A stretch of 64,000 nucleotides of DNA, from contig NZ_KI911562.1 in NCBI RefSeq assembly GCF_000515315.1, forward strand, positions 1,570,505 to 1,634,504. The letters run 5' to 3'. The first letter of the stretch is position 1. Each line of letters opens with the position of its first letter. Below the pieces are notes generated by a model, which was given only the letters and a program-made list of their open reading frames with translations, did no database searches and was not told where the DNA came from. Source of the DNA: Asinibacterium sp. OR53 (GTDB lineage Bacteria; Bacteroidota; Bacteroidia; Chitinophagales; Chitinophagaceae). The position numbers and the translations under genes were made by a program. Below, one piece after another: positions 23,953 through 32,657 of the stretch.

Positions 23953-24061
23953 ATTTCTTTATTGATGGTATGATTGCGAAAGGTACTTAATTGGCCATGA
24001 AGCTAAAAGTTCAGTTTTTGAGCCCCTTTCCAGTGGAGCAAAAATGTTTATCAATAATAAT

Positions 24062-24069
24062 TAACTTTG
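24062..24069 (+). promoter_or_regulatory. -7 box directly before the cassette start, copy 2
   Basis: TAACTTTG, three bases before the ATG at 24073, with AATAATAATTAACTTTGT shared with copy 1. The sequence upstream of that shared word differs, so the conserved unit begins here. Confidence 0.45.
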
Positions 24070-24072
24070 TGT

Positions 24073-24279
24073 ATGGCATCTTTCAAACTGGACAGGACAT
24101 CTTTTAAGGCTCAAACCGCAGCCGCTGCTGCGGATCATGCAGCTTATTATAAGAACTTAAGCTGGCAGGAACGATTAAAAGTGTCTTCGTTTCTTAACAG
24201 TATTGCATACAACTACCCTGAAGACACCCCGCCAAAACTTGATCGAACAAAGTTTGTAGCTAAATCCAGACCCGCTTGA
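24073..24279 (+). CDS. Small partner protein of nucleotidyltransferase cassette, intact
   Basis: 68 residues: MASFKLDRTSFKAQTAAAAADHAAYYKNLSWQERLKVSSFLNSIAYNYPEDTPPKLDRTKFVAKSRPA. The phrase LDRT.F appears at both ends. The alanine run and helical middle suggest an all-helical protein. Its TGA overlaps the TTG of the nucleotidyltransferase (TTGA). By analogy with other paired genes it may be the antitoxin or regulator of the enzyme; not shown. Confidence 0.75.
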   Translation: MASFKLDRTSFKAQTAAAAADHAAYYKNLSWQERLKVSSFLNSIAYNYPEDTPPKLDRTKFVAKSRPA

Positions 24280-24737
24280 GTAATATTTTCAACGAAGATT
24301 TCAGAGACTTCCTCTCCGTGCTTAATAATAATGAAGTGCGTTATATGCTCGTTGGTGGATTCTCTGTAATACTCCATGGTTATTCCCGTACAACCGGCGA
24401 CATGGATATATGGGTTGAACGTACGAGTGAGAATTATCAAAAATTAAAAAAAGCTTTTTTTGAATTTGACATGCCGGTTTTCGACATGACGGAAGATAAC
24501 TTTCTGTTCCATCCTAACTGGGATGTGTTTACATTCGGAAATCCGCCTGTGGCAATTGACATTATGATACAGGTGAAGGGATTGGATTTTAAAACCTGTT
24601 TCAATCAATCGGTCTTATTTGAAGATGATGGATTGAAGATCAGGACCATTCATAAGAACAACCTGATTGAAGCCAAAAAAGCATCGGGTAGATCAAAGGA
24701 TCTTAACGATCTTGAAAACCTTCAGCCCGAGCCATAA
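24276..24737 (+). CDS. Nucleotidyltransferase (DUF6036/AbiEii-like), copy 2
   Basis: 153 residues from TTG 24276. All catalytic residues of copy 1 are kept: GGFSVILHGYSRTTGDMDIWV and VAIDIMI. The differences from copy 1 are scattered and mostly conservative, which suggests both enzymes stayed under selection. It is coupled to an intact partner, unlike copy 1, and has no small gene overlapping its end. It lies between the GH27 remnant and a large surface protein. Confidence 0.8.
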   Translation: MSNIFNEDFRDFLSVLNNNEVRYMLVGGFSVILHGYSRTTGDMDIWVERTSENYQKLKKAFFEFDMPVFDMTEDNFLFHPNWDVFTFGNPPVAIDIMIQVKGLDFKTCFNQSVLFEDDGLKIRTIHKNNLIEAKKASGRSKDLNDLENLQPEP

Positions 24738-24903
24738 TCTCGATGGCAGCCTGCAGTAATCATTTGTCATCCCCCAACGTAGCAATATATTCGGCTTTTA
24801 GCTGACCAACCGGTCTGAAAAATATCCATGAATTAAGGGTTGATACAGAATATTATTAGTAAATTTATTAACATGACTCCCCCGGCATTTTTAATGAATC
24901 AGC

Positions 24904-27336
24904 ATGATAAATTCTTTAAAAACCTTATCGGTATTAATTATTGCAGTAGTAATAAATTCAAAGACGGAAGCGCAAAATATTGATGCTGCTCTTTCTACAT
25001 TTCGGAAAAATGCGCCCTTTGAAAAAGCCTATGTGCAATTTGATAACAACAGATACGCTGCCGGTCAAACGATATGGTATAAAGCCTATCTTTTATCAGG
25101 GATTGAGCCATCATTGATTTCAAAGAACTTTTACATCGATTGGTATAACGACAAAGGACAGCTCATCAGTTCAACAGTTACTCCTGTAATATATAGTTAT
25201 TCGGCCGGCAGTTATACGCTGCCGGAAAAATATGATGGCAGATTTGTTCATGCAATCTGCTATACAAAATGGATGCGAAATTTTGACTCATCCTATTTTT
25301 ACCGGCAAACATTTCAAATTGTTTCAACGGCTTCAAAAGAAGGGAAAAGGGATTTTGAAGCCAATGAAACCACTGTTCAGTTCTTGCCGGAATCAGGAAC
25401 GCTGCTGTCAAATAAATTGAATGTGATTGCATTCAAAGCAGTGAATAAATCAGGACTTCCGGAAACGATCGATGGAATCATAAAAAATGGTGAAGGCGAT
25501 TCGGTTGCTTCATTTAAATCGGTCCATGATGGAATGGGAAAGTTCTCTTTCGTTCCCAATACCGGTGAAAAATATACGGCTGAATGGATAGACTTACCCG
25601 GAAATATGCACAGCACCCATTTGCCAGTTGTAGAAGAGAACGGTGTTAACCTGGTTGTAGAATCAGGAAGCGGAAACAGAAAGTTCCATGTTCAAAGAAC
25701 AAAAGCGGTTCCTGACCAAATGAAACAATTAATGCTGGTTGGGCAAATGAATGGCACCATTCTTTTCAAAGCAAACCTGGATTTATCAGACAAGGAATCC
25801 ATTACAAGTAGTTTGCCAATCAGCAAACTGTTATCAGGTATCCTTCAATTAACAATATTCGATGCCAACGGACAGCCTCTTTGTGAGCGGATTCTTTTTG
25901 TAAAGAATGATGATTATGCCCTGAATGCAACTATCCAGGTAGATACTTTGAGCACAACGAAACGTGGAAAAAATGTTGTTGAGGTTGACCTCAAAGACAC
26001 TACTTATGCAAACTTGTCTCTTTCTGTTACTGCCGCCGGCACCAATGATGTTCCTGATAATACCATTATATCGCAACTATTGCTGAAAGGCGATCTGGCC
26101 GGAAATATTTACCAGCCTGCTTATTACTTTGCCTCAAAGGCAGATAGTGTATACGGTCATTTAGACCTGGTAATGCTAACAAATGGATGGAGAAGATATC
26201 AATGGGAGGAAATACTCAAAGACCCGATTCCCGCATTGAAATATCCTAAAGATTCTGGCTATCTGTCGATTAAAGGAAAAATAGATGGTTATGCGGCGAA
26301 AAAGGGTAAAAAGCCTGAGGCGATCAATTTGATCCTGATAGCAAAAGATTCCACCAATACCATGCTCACGCTGCCTATACTAGAAGATGGCAGCTTTGCA
26401 AGTAAAAATGCTATGCTCTTTGATACTACGAAGGTTTACTACAAAATAAACGGCTTAAAAAATCTGCCTGATCGTGATTTGATGATTGAGAATGATTTAT
26501 TCAAGGCAGACCCTCAGGTAACGCAAAGTGTTATTTCATACGGGTTTGATACAGCAGGGCTTGGCAAATTTCAATACCTGGCTGAAGAGCAAAGGAAGTT
26601 GGATAGTTTAAAACGAAGAGCCACACTCAAAGAAGTAACAGTTCATACCAAAGAGTTAACAAGAATCAAGCAGTTGGATTTTAAATACGCCAGGGGTATT
26701 TTCAGCGGCGATGCAGCTAAGGCATTTGATATGAGCACTTTGCAAAATGCAAGCCATACAGAATCGATTTTTGATTTTCTAACCGGAAAGGTTCCGGAAC
26801 TGGAAATTGGAAATAACATTGGAGCCACTGCAACTGAAAACGTTGTTGAATTCAGAAAAGGCGCAGTCACATTTTACTTAAATGAAACTCCAATACCCGC
26901 TTCCGAAGTACAGCGAATTGATGTAAGTAATGTGGCATATATTAAAGTCTTTAACCCCCCTTTTGTGGGAGGTCTAAAAGACAATCAATGGCAAACTGCA
27001 AGCGGAGGCGCCATTGCTATTTACACTAAAAAAGGGGTAGACAATAATTCCGGCACCAATAATTTTGAGACCAGTGGTGCTGCATTTAAAACGTTGAGCG
27101 GCTATACCCCTGTCAAAGAATTTTATTCGCCCAATTATGCCGAAGCTGAACAAGCTTATGCCGGCTTGGATTTGCGATCTACATTGCTCTGGAAACCCTG
27201 GATCAGCCTGGATAAGCATCAACAAAAACTAAAGATCATTTTTTACAACAATGATGTTACGCACTCTTTTCGTTTGGTGCTGGAAGGAATGGATAGTAAA
27301 GGAAGACTGCTTCATGTCAACAAACTGTTGAAATAA
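24904..27336 (+). CDS. Large exported protein with TonB-plug-like domain
   Basis: 810 residues with a signal peptide (ending KTEAQ). The first half is of repeated beta-sandwich, MG2-like nature (FDNNRYAAGQTIWYKAYLLSG...). About residues 615-720 resemble a TonB-receptor plug (SIFDFLTGKVPELEIG ... VAYIKVFNPPFVGG ... SGGAIAIYTKKG), yet no outer-membrane barrel follows. Such proteins are known in Bacteroidota without a firm function. It starts a two-gene unit with the next gene, 10 bases on. Confidence 0.7.
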   Translation: MINSLKTLSVLIIAVVINSKTEAQNIDAALSTFRKNAPFEKAYVQFDNNRYAAGQTIWYKAYLLSGIEPSLISKNFYIDWYNDKGQLISSTVTPVIYSYSAGSYTLPEKYDGRFVHAICYTKWMRNFDSSYFYRQTFQIVSTASKEGKRDFEANETTVQFLPESGTLLSNKLNVIAFKAVNKSGLPETIDGIIKNGEGDSVASFKSVHDGMGKFSFVPNTGEKYTAEWIDLPGNMHSTHLPVVEENGVNLVVESGSGNRKFHVQRTKAVPDQMKQLMLVGQMNGTILFKANLDLSDKESITSSLPISKLLSGILQLTIFDANGQPLCERILFVKNDDYALNATIQVDTLSTTKRGKNVVEVDLKDTTYANLSLSVTAAGTNDVPDNTIISQLLLKGDLAGNIYQPAYYFASKADSVYGHLDLVMLTNGWRRYQWEEILKDPIPALKYPKDSGYLSIKGKIDGYAAKKGKKPEAINLILIAKDSTNTMLTLPILEDGSFASKNAMLFDTTKVYYKINGLKNLPDRDLMIENDLFKADPQVTQSVISYGFDTAGLGKFQYLAEEQRKLDSLKRRATLKEVTVHTKELTRIKQLDFKYARGIFSGDAAKAFDMSTLQNASHTESIFDFLTGKVPELEIGNNIGATATENVVEFRKGAVTFYLNETPIPASEVQRIDVSNVAYIKVFNPPFVGGLKDNQWQTASGGAIAIYTKKGVDNNSGTNNFETSGAAFKTLSGYTPVKEFYSPNYAEAEQAYAGLDLRSTLLWKPWISLDKHQQKLKIIFYNNDVTHSFRLVLEGMDSKGRLLHVNKLLK

Positions 27337-27346
27337 TCATCATGCA

Positions 27347-28564
27347 ATGAAGCCTATACTAACTGCCCTTTTATTGGTTTTGTCGATAGCTGCTATCGCA
27401 CAATACAGCATTCATGGGAAGGTAGTGGATGATAAAACTAAAAAGCCATTGGAAGGGGTGAGCGTATTTTTAGCCAACACTACAGCAGGCACCGTTACGA
27501 ATGACAAAGGGGAATTCCAATTGAAGTACACAAAGCCTGGAAAGTGCGAGCTTGTTGTAACATCTTTGAACTACGAAAATTATGTCGAGTGGGTACAAAT
27601 GAATCAAACAGCCGATCCGTTGATCGTAAATCTTAAACCCACGGTTAATATATTGAAAGAAGTAGTGGTGGAGCCGTATGATCAAAACGGATGGGAAAAA
27701 TGGGGAAGCAGTTTTGAATCTTATTTCATCGGCACACCTCAATTATCAAAAAAATGCATCTTGAAGAACCCGGAAGTGGTGAAATTCAGGTACAATAGCA
27801 ATACCAATAAACTAAGGGCATTCAGTGATGACAAGTTGATCTTTGAAAACAAGGATTTGGGATACAGTATCATATACCTGTTGACGAGGTTTGAAATTGA
27901 TTTTAATACCAATACTTTTTCTTACGGAGGGTATCCTTTATTTAAAGAGTTAAAGCCAAGGAATGCAAGAGAAGCTGTCAGGTGGAACCAATTGCGGAGC
28001 AATGTATATAAGGGCTCTTTGCGAAACTTTGTAAGGAGCCTGTATTTTAATCAGTTGACAAAAGATGGATTTGAAGTGAGGGAAGTGAAATGGATCAGTG
28101 ATGGGGAAAAGCACAGGGTTAAAAATGTACTGAAGCAGGTACATGATAATGAGGGTATAGCTAGCAGTTTGAAAACCAACACAGATTCGATGGACTATTA
28201 CGTAAAAGTTAAAAGACTGGCTGATAACGAGAATAAGTTAATGCTGGATCATGTTGTACCCCGGGATAGTATCATTGTAACCAATACAAATGATCCGAAT
28301 TCGAAAACGCTCTATTTCAGTGATTATTTACAGGTTGTTTTTTTGAACAAAAGAGTACCACTCGGATTCGCTAAAACGCTCCCTGCATATAGAAGCAATG
28401 AGTTCATCCGGAGTGAAATTAATTTGAGATTCAATAATCCGGTTTTCATATACCCCAATGGTAATTATTATAATGGACTGGATTTAATAATAGAGGGGTA
28501 TTGGGTATGGTCTGAAAAAGTCTCAACGATGTTGCCGAGTGATTATACTGTAAGCAATTTGTAA
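27347..28564 (+). CDS. Exported protein with carboxypeptidase-like regulatory domain
   Basis: 405 residues: signal peptide (ending IAAIAQ), CarboxypepD_reg-like domain (YSIHGKVVDDKTKKPLEGVSVFLANTTAGTVTNDKGEFQLKY), and a long C-terminal part rich in aromatic beta-strands (KVSTMLPSDYTVSNL at the end) of unknown function. The N-terminal domain is typical of surface proteins of this phylum. Its job is likely tied to the upstream 810-residue protein. Confidence 0.75.
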   Translation: MKPILTALLLVLSIAAIAQYSIHGKVVDDKTKKPLEGVSVFLANTTAGTVTNDKGEFQLKYTKPGKCELVVTSLNYENYVEWVQMNQTADPLIVNLKPTVNILKEVVVEPYDQNGWEKWGSSFESYFIGTPQLSKKCILKNPEVVKFRYNSNTNKLRAFSDDKLIFENKDLGYSIIYLLTRFEIDFNTNTFSYGGYPLFKELKPRNAREAVRWNQLRSNVYKGSLRNFVRSLYFNQLTKDGFEVREVKWISDGEKHRVKNVLKQVHDNEGIASSLKTNTDSMDYYVKVKRLADNENKLMLDHVVPRDSIIVTNTNDPNSKTLYFSDYLQVVFLNKRVPLGFAKTLPAYRSNEFIRSEINLRFNNPVFIYPNGNYYNGLDLIIEGYWVWSEKVSTMLPSDYTVSNL

Positions 28565-28570
28565 AATTGC

Positions 28571-29446
28571 TTATTTCTTCACCCTATCAAAATATTCCTC
28601 CTGCAGTTTCAGTGTTTGTGTATCTGCCTTCACTGCTTTCAGCGCCCTGGCCAAAGAAGTAATCGTATGTTCTGTTACCAGTTCTCCCAACTGTCTGGTG
28701 GCTTTGGCGCCTTCTCCTGCATAATGGTTGGGGTAATTGGCATACCACCAGATGGCTGTATACATATCGGGAATCGATAAACGTTTTTGGTTGGCGCCCG
28801 ATTCGTTGGCGGCACTATCCATTTTTACGAGGTCGGGCCGGAGGTATAACAATTCAGAAGTTTCCCGCTCACCTGCATGGGCATCATTTTTCGGATCGGA
28901 CTGGTGCAGTTGGGCCATCCTGGCGCTAAAAGTAGAATCTGATGAAGGTTGGAAAAAGAACACAGCATAATTACGCCGCTTCTCCAGCCGCGTCTGGATA
29001 AAATATCGCAGAAAATCCGGGTTGCCACCATGGCCATTGATGATAACGATTTTATTGAACCCATTACGGGCAATTTCATCACAGGAGGCTTCAATCATAT
29101 CCCATACTACCCGTTCGGGGAGGGCAAAAGTGCCTGGCTGGTGTCTTGCTTCATTGATCTGTCCGTAGAAATAATCGGGGAATACCACGGCATACTCTTT
29201 TTTTGTAGCCCTGGCAGCCCATTCCCGCACTTTTATCAAATCAGAACCTATGGGCACGTGCGGGCCGTGCTTCTCAAGAATACCAATGGGTAATATACAA
29301 GTGCGCGCAGATTGCTCTATCGCCCTGGGCCAGTCGCTGGCCGTCAGTTCGTCCCATCGGCTCGGTAAACTGTTTTGTGCTGTAACGCTATTGCCGTTAA
29401 GCAGCAGGAATAGTGTACCCAATAAAAGAAAAAACCTATTTCGCAT
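28571..29446 (-). CDS. Exported creatininase-family amidohydrolase
   Basis: 291 residues with a signal peptide (ending SVTAQ). Creatininase fold markers: CILPIGILEKHGPHVPIGSDLI with the metal ligands E, H and D, KIVIINGHGGNPDFL, and DAHAGERETSELLYLRPDLV. Family enzymes open cyclic amides such as creatinine, or act in pterin and riboflavin-type pathways; an exported form is typical of Bacteroidota. The substrate is unknown. Convergent with the preceding gene, 6 bases apart. Confidence 0.85.
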   Translation of the reverse strand: MRNRFFLLLGTLFLLLNGNSVTAQNSLPSRWDELTASDWPRAIEQSARTCILPIGILEKHGPHVPIGSDLIKVREWAARATKKEYAVVFPDYFYGQINEARHQPGTFALPERVVWDMIEASCDEIARNGFNKIVIINGHGGNPDFLRYFIQTRLEKRRNYAVFFFQPSSDSTFSARMAQLHQSDPKNDAHAGERETSELLYLRPDLVKMDSAANESGANQKRLSIPDMYTAIWWYANYPNHYAGEGAKATRQLGELVTEHTITSLARALKAVKADTQTLKLQEEYFDRVKK

Positions 29447-29570
29447 GGTGGTTGTTTATACAGGGAAATTACTTCTCTTTTTTCTAATTGTACTGGATAT
29501 TATTTAGGGGTTTTAGGGAAATTCTCAATTGTTTTTTTTCTTTGTGTGGGCTTTGTGAAAATAAACATTT

Positions 29571-30425
29571 ATGAATCGGAAAGACTTTTTACAAATACTC
29601 GCTCCAATTGGGCTATTCCCGAAATTATCAAAAAGCATGTTTATAAAACGAATGAAAGGCAACCATATCCAACTCGTCAGGCATGCCACGCTCATCATTA
29701 CATTGGGTAACACAAAGCTATTGATAGACCCAATGTTATCAGCGAAGGGTGCTATGGACCCGGTTCAAAATTGTGGTAATGATACCCGGTTCCCGATGGT
29801 TGATTTGCCTTTTGATGAAGCGGCATTGGATAAGAAGCTGAACGAGGCAGATGCAGTGTTTGTTACGCATTTGCACAGGGATCATTGGGATGCAGCAGCC
29901 CAGCAACGCATCAATAAAGACAAACCTGTTTTTTGTCAACCCAGCGATCTCCCAAAGATCAGAGAACAAGGATTCACCAATGTAACACCTGTTGAATCAA
30001 CACTTCAGTTCAAGGATATTAAGATCAACAGAACTGGTGGTCAGCATGGAACAGGAGAGATCGGTCATAAAATGGGTACAGTTTCCGGCTACGTGTTTTC
30101 TCATAAGGATACTGTCATATATGTAGCAGGAGATACTGTTTGGTGTGAAGAAGTACAGGCAGCCCTTCATGCGTATAAACCTGCTGTTAGTGTTCTCAAC
30201 GCAGGAGGAGCCAGGTTCCTGACAGGCGACCCAATCACTATGACGCCTGACGATATCATTAAAGTACAGGAGGCGTTTCCTGCAACACAACTGGTAGCTG
30301 TTCATATGGACACGGTGAACCATTGTTTCATCAAAAGAACCGATCTGAAAGCACAGTTGGCCATGAAAAGTCAATCCTTCCAATTGATGATCCCTGCAGA
30401 TGGTGAGACGTTAATAATAAAATAA
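29571..30425 (+). CDS. MBL-fold metal-dependent hydrolase
   Basis: 284 residues. The metal-binding motif is VFVTHLHRDHWDAAAQ (HxHxDH), followed by GGQHGTGEIGHKMG, VIYVAGDTVWCEEVQ with the bridging aspartate, and the final VAVHMDTVNHC histidine. This is the UlaG-like lactonase/hydrolase branch. The N-terminus has a weak hydrophobic stretch; cytoplasmic or exported location is not clear. Substrate unknown. Confidence 0.85.
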   Translation: MNRKDFLQILAPIGLFPKLSKSMFIKRMKGNHIQLVRHATLIITLGNTKLLIDPMLSAKGAMDPVQNCGNDTRFPMVDLPFDEAALDKKLNEADAVFVTHLHRDHWDAAAQQRINKDKPVFCQPSDLPKIREQGFTNVTPVESTLQFKDIKINRTGGQHGTGEIGHKMGTVSGYVFSHKDTVIYVAGDTVWCEEVQAALHAYKPAVSVLNAGGARFLTGDPITMTPDDIIKVQEAFPATQLVAVHMDTVNHCFIKRTDLKAQLAMKSQSFQLMIPADGETLIIK

Positions 30426-30429
30426 AGCT

Positions 30430-31308
30430 TCAATAGGCAATGGTTACAAAATTGCTCAGGTTCACGCCCATCCTTTTCCACTGATCCTGGCTTGCTATTC
30501 TTACATAGCAATTTTTTGAGAACGGTGTCACTGCAACAGGTAAAAGCGTAACAGGATTTTCTTTCCTGTCCATTCTGCTTTCAATCCATTGAATGGCTAC
30601 CACAAATTCTCTGTCTACTTTTATATTGTATTTTTTCAGGTCAATTTTTGTCCAGCCGGTTTTAAAATTCTCTATCGCGGCAAAAATTTGTTTATCATAG
30701 ATCAATGTGTTGGGTACATCTTTTTTCAAACTGTAAACATTGATCCTGAACTTGATGTAATTGAAGTTATTGGCAGAGACATAAAAGTTGAAATTCTTCA
30801 GAATAGCATTCTTCCTGCCTGTTTTATAACGCATGCCCATTTCAGATCCTATTGTTTCATCTGCCGATGTTTTGTGATGGACTGAAACCTGTACGAGTTT
30901 GCTAACAGCCTGCCTGCCAATGATTGCTGAGTCAGCTCTTACCGAAGAATTGGTAACAGTTACTTCAGCAAGTTGCTCGATCCTTACTGTTAATTCAATT
31001 TGTTTTTTGGAAGAAACTAAAAAATGGCTTACGGGAATTCGTAGCGTGTTGTATCCAACGATGCTCACTTGTAATGTATCGGAAAAATCTTGGCGATTGA
31101 TAGTAAATGAAAAATACCCCGTGGTATCTGTAACGGTACCTTTTGGCTTGTTCAAAACCCCAATATTTACATAGGCTAAAGGCAGATGAGTTCCTTTTTC
31201 AACAATTTTTCCATCAAGCACTATATTTTCCGGCGTGGATACCTGGGCAACAACAGATCCGGTAATAATTAAAAAGGGAATGAAGATTAGTAAAGTTTTC
31301 ATCTTCAT
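30430..31308 (-). CDS. Exported protein with carboxypeptidase-like regulatory domain
   Basis: 292 residues from ATG 31308 (start codons at 31314 and 31302 also fit). Signal peptide MKMKTLLIFIPFLIITGSVVAQ, then LDGKIVEKGTHLPLAYVNIGVLNKPKGTVTDTTGYFSFTI, a CarboxypepD_reg-like domain, and a C-terminal beta domain of about 150 residues (KNFNFYVSANNFNYIKFRINVYSLKKDVP) seen in other Bacteroidota surface proteins. No enzyme motif is present. Convergent with the hydrolase by four bases. Confidence 0.75.
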   Translation of the reverse strand: MKMKTLLIFIPFLIITGSVVAQVSTPENIVLDGKIVEKGTHLPLAYVNIGVLNKPKGTVTDTTGYFSFTINRQDFSDTLQVSIVGYNTLRIPVSHFLVSSKKQIELTVRIEQLAEVTVTNSSVRADSAIIGRQAVSKLVQVSVHHKTSADETIGSEMGMRYKTGRKNAILKNFNFYVSANNFNYIKFRINVYSLKKDVPNTLIYDKQIFAAIENFKTGWTKIDLKKYNIKVDREFVVAIQWIESRMDRKENPVTLLPVAVTPFSKNCYVRIASQDQWKRMGVNLSNFVTIAY

Positions 31309-31505
31309 AATCATCCATTTTAGTTGGTAAGATTCATAAAGGAACAAAACGAAATGTCAATAAAAATGTAAATCTCAATGCTTTATCCATTGTTCCATGC
31401 AGTTCAGGACAAGGTAAAATGATCTTAAATTAACCTTAACGAAAATTATTGGCATCATACTTGCCTACACCTAATTGATCATTTATCAATTTAAATTAGC
31501 TTAGT

Positions 31506-31967
31506 ATGAAACGGAATGTATTTCAAGCAATTGCATCGATTTTTTTAGCAGCTACGGTTTTTGTTGGTTGCACTAAAAACGATAACAACTCTTCTTCTGC
31601 TACTGCCCAATACCAGGGAAACTGGTCGGGTACCTATTCCAGTTCCAGGAGCGATAGCAGCAATACCAAGGACAACGGTACCTGGACGATGACTGTTGCT
31701 GCCGATGGCAAGACATCTGGTACCATTACATCATCTGTAATTGTTGGCCAGACATTTGTATTCGTTGGAACAGTCAATGCAAGTGGCGCCCTGAACACTG
31801 TGATCAGCACTTCTGCATCAGCCGCCGCCTTCGCCAACAGCTTCCTGAACGGAACACTGGTAATGGTCAACAATACCGGTTCTGTGAGTGGTAATTTCGG
31901 TGGTATACCGGTTACTGGGGCCGCAAGCGCTACATGGGCAGGTACTTTTACCGGATCGAAAAAATAA
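31506..31967 (+). CDS. Small lipoprotein of unknown function
   Basis: 153 residues. A good lipobox (ATVFVGC) puts the mature N-terminus at Cys22. The rest is low-complexity, Ser/Thr/Gly/Ala-rich with TWTMTVAADGKTSGTITSS and GTLVMVNNTGSVSGNFGG, likely a beta-barrel or sandwich. A surface-anchored or periplasmic role is likely. No family recognised. Confidence 0.65.
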   Translation: MKRNVFQAIASIFLAATVFVGCTKNDNNSSSATAQYQGNWSGTYSSSRSDSSNTKDNGTWTMTVAADGKTSGTITSSVIVGQTFVFVGTVNASGALNTVISTSASAAAFANSFLNGTLVMVNNTGSVSGNFGGIPVTGAASATWAGTFTGSKK

Positions 31968-32150
31968 TCTAAACCTCAGTGTGAGTATTTAAAGCAGCAT
32001 TTCTATGCGTGAATGACCCTGCACAAGGGTCATTCCTTATTTTCAGCCAATCATGATTTGAATTTTGTAATTGATAGATTGAAGTTTGTAAACAACTCTT
32101 TGTATTTTTTTTGAATTTTACAGGTACGAGACGAACTAAAACAACCCGGC

Positions 32151-32582
32151 ATGACAATCAACACCATTACTCATACCCATAGAAACATACGCCGTTGGTA
32201 CTGTTTACTGACTGCTGTTTGCATGCTCACTGTATTTTCATACACAACCGTTTCTGCACAAAAAAAAGACCGTATGATGCGCCTGGCAAAAATTGTAGTA
32301 GACAGTACGCAGTTGGAAAACTACAGAGCGGCCCTCAAAGAAGGCATTGAAGCAGCCGTGCGCCTGGAGCCCGGCGTGCTCACGCTGTATGCAGTGTACG
32401 ACAAAAACAACCCCACCCATGTAACAGTGCTGGAAATATATGCCAATGAAGAGGCCTACAAAGCACATTTACAAACCGCGCATTTCAAAAAATACAAAAG
32501 TGCCACCCAAAAAATGGTGGTGTCTCTCGAACTGACAGATGTGGTTCCTATAGGTCTTGAAACAAAGCCCTTGGTCCCATAA
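32151..32582 (+). CDS. Exported ABM-domain (quinol monooxygenase-like) protein
   Basis: 143 residues with an N-terminal hydrophobic segment ending near TVSAQ. The C-terminal ~95 residues are an antibiotic-biosynthesis-monooxygenase fold: RLAKIVVDSTQLENYRAALKEGIEAAVRLEPGVLTLYAVYDKNNPTHVTVLEIYANEEAYKAHLQTAHFKKYK. Such small ferredoxin-like proteins act on quinols or other aromatics, and a secreted variant is common in this phylum. The substrate is unknown. A terminator follows. Confidence 0.85.
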   Translation: MTINTITHTHRNIRRWYCLLTAVCMLTVFSYTTVSAQKKDRMMRLAKIVVDSTQLENYRAALKEGIEAAVRLEPGVLTLYAVYDKNNPTHVTVLEIYANEEAYKAHLQTAHFKKYKSATQKMVVSLELTDVVPIGLETKPLVP

Positions 32583-32604
32583 TCGAATAACACCGCATAC
32601 AAAC

Positions 32605-32636
32605 AAAGAAGCCGGGAGTTAACTCCCGGCTTCTTT
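32605..32636. terminator. Bidirectional hairpin terminator
   Basis: A 16-base perfect arm (AAAGAAGCCGGGAGTT) meets its complement directly, closing two convergent genes with T-rich flanks on both sides. Confidence 0.85.
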
Positions 32637-32657
32637 TATTTCATAATAATGGATCAA

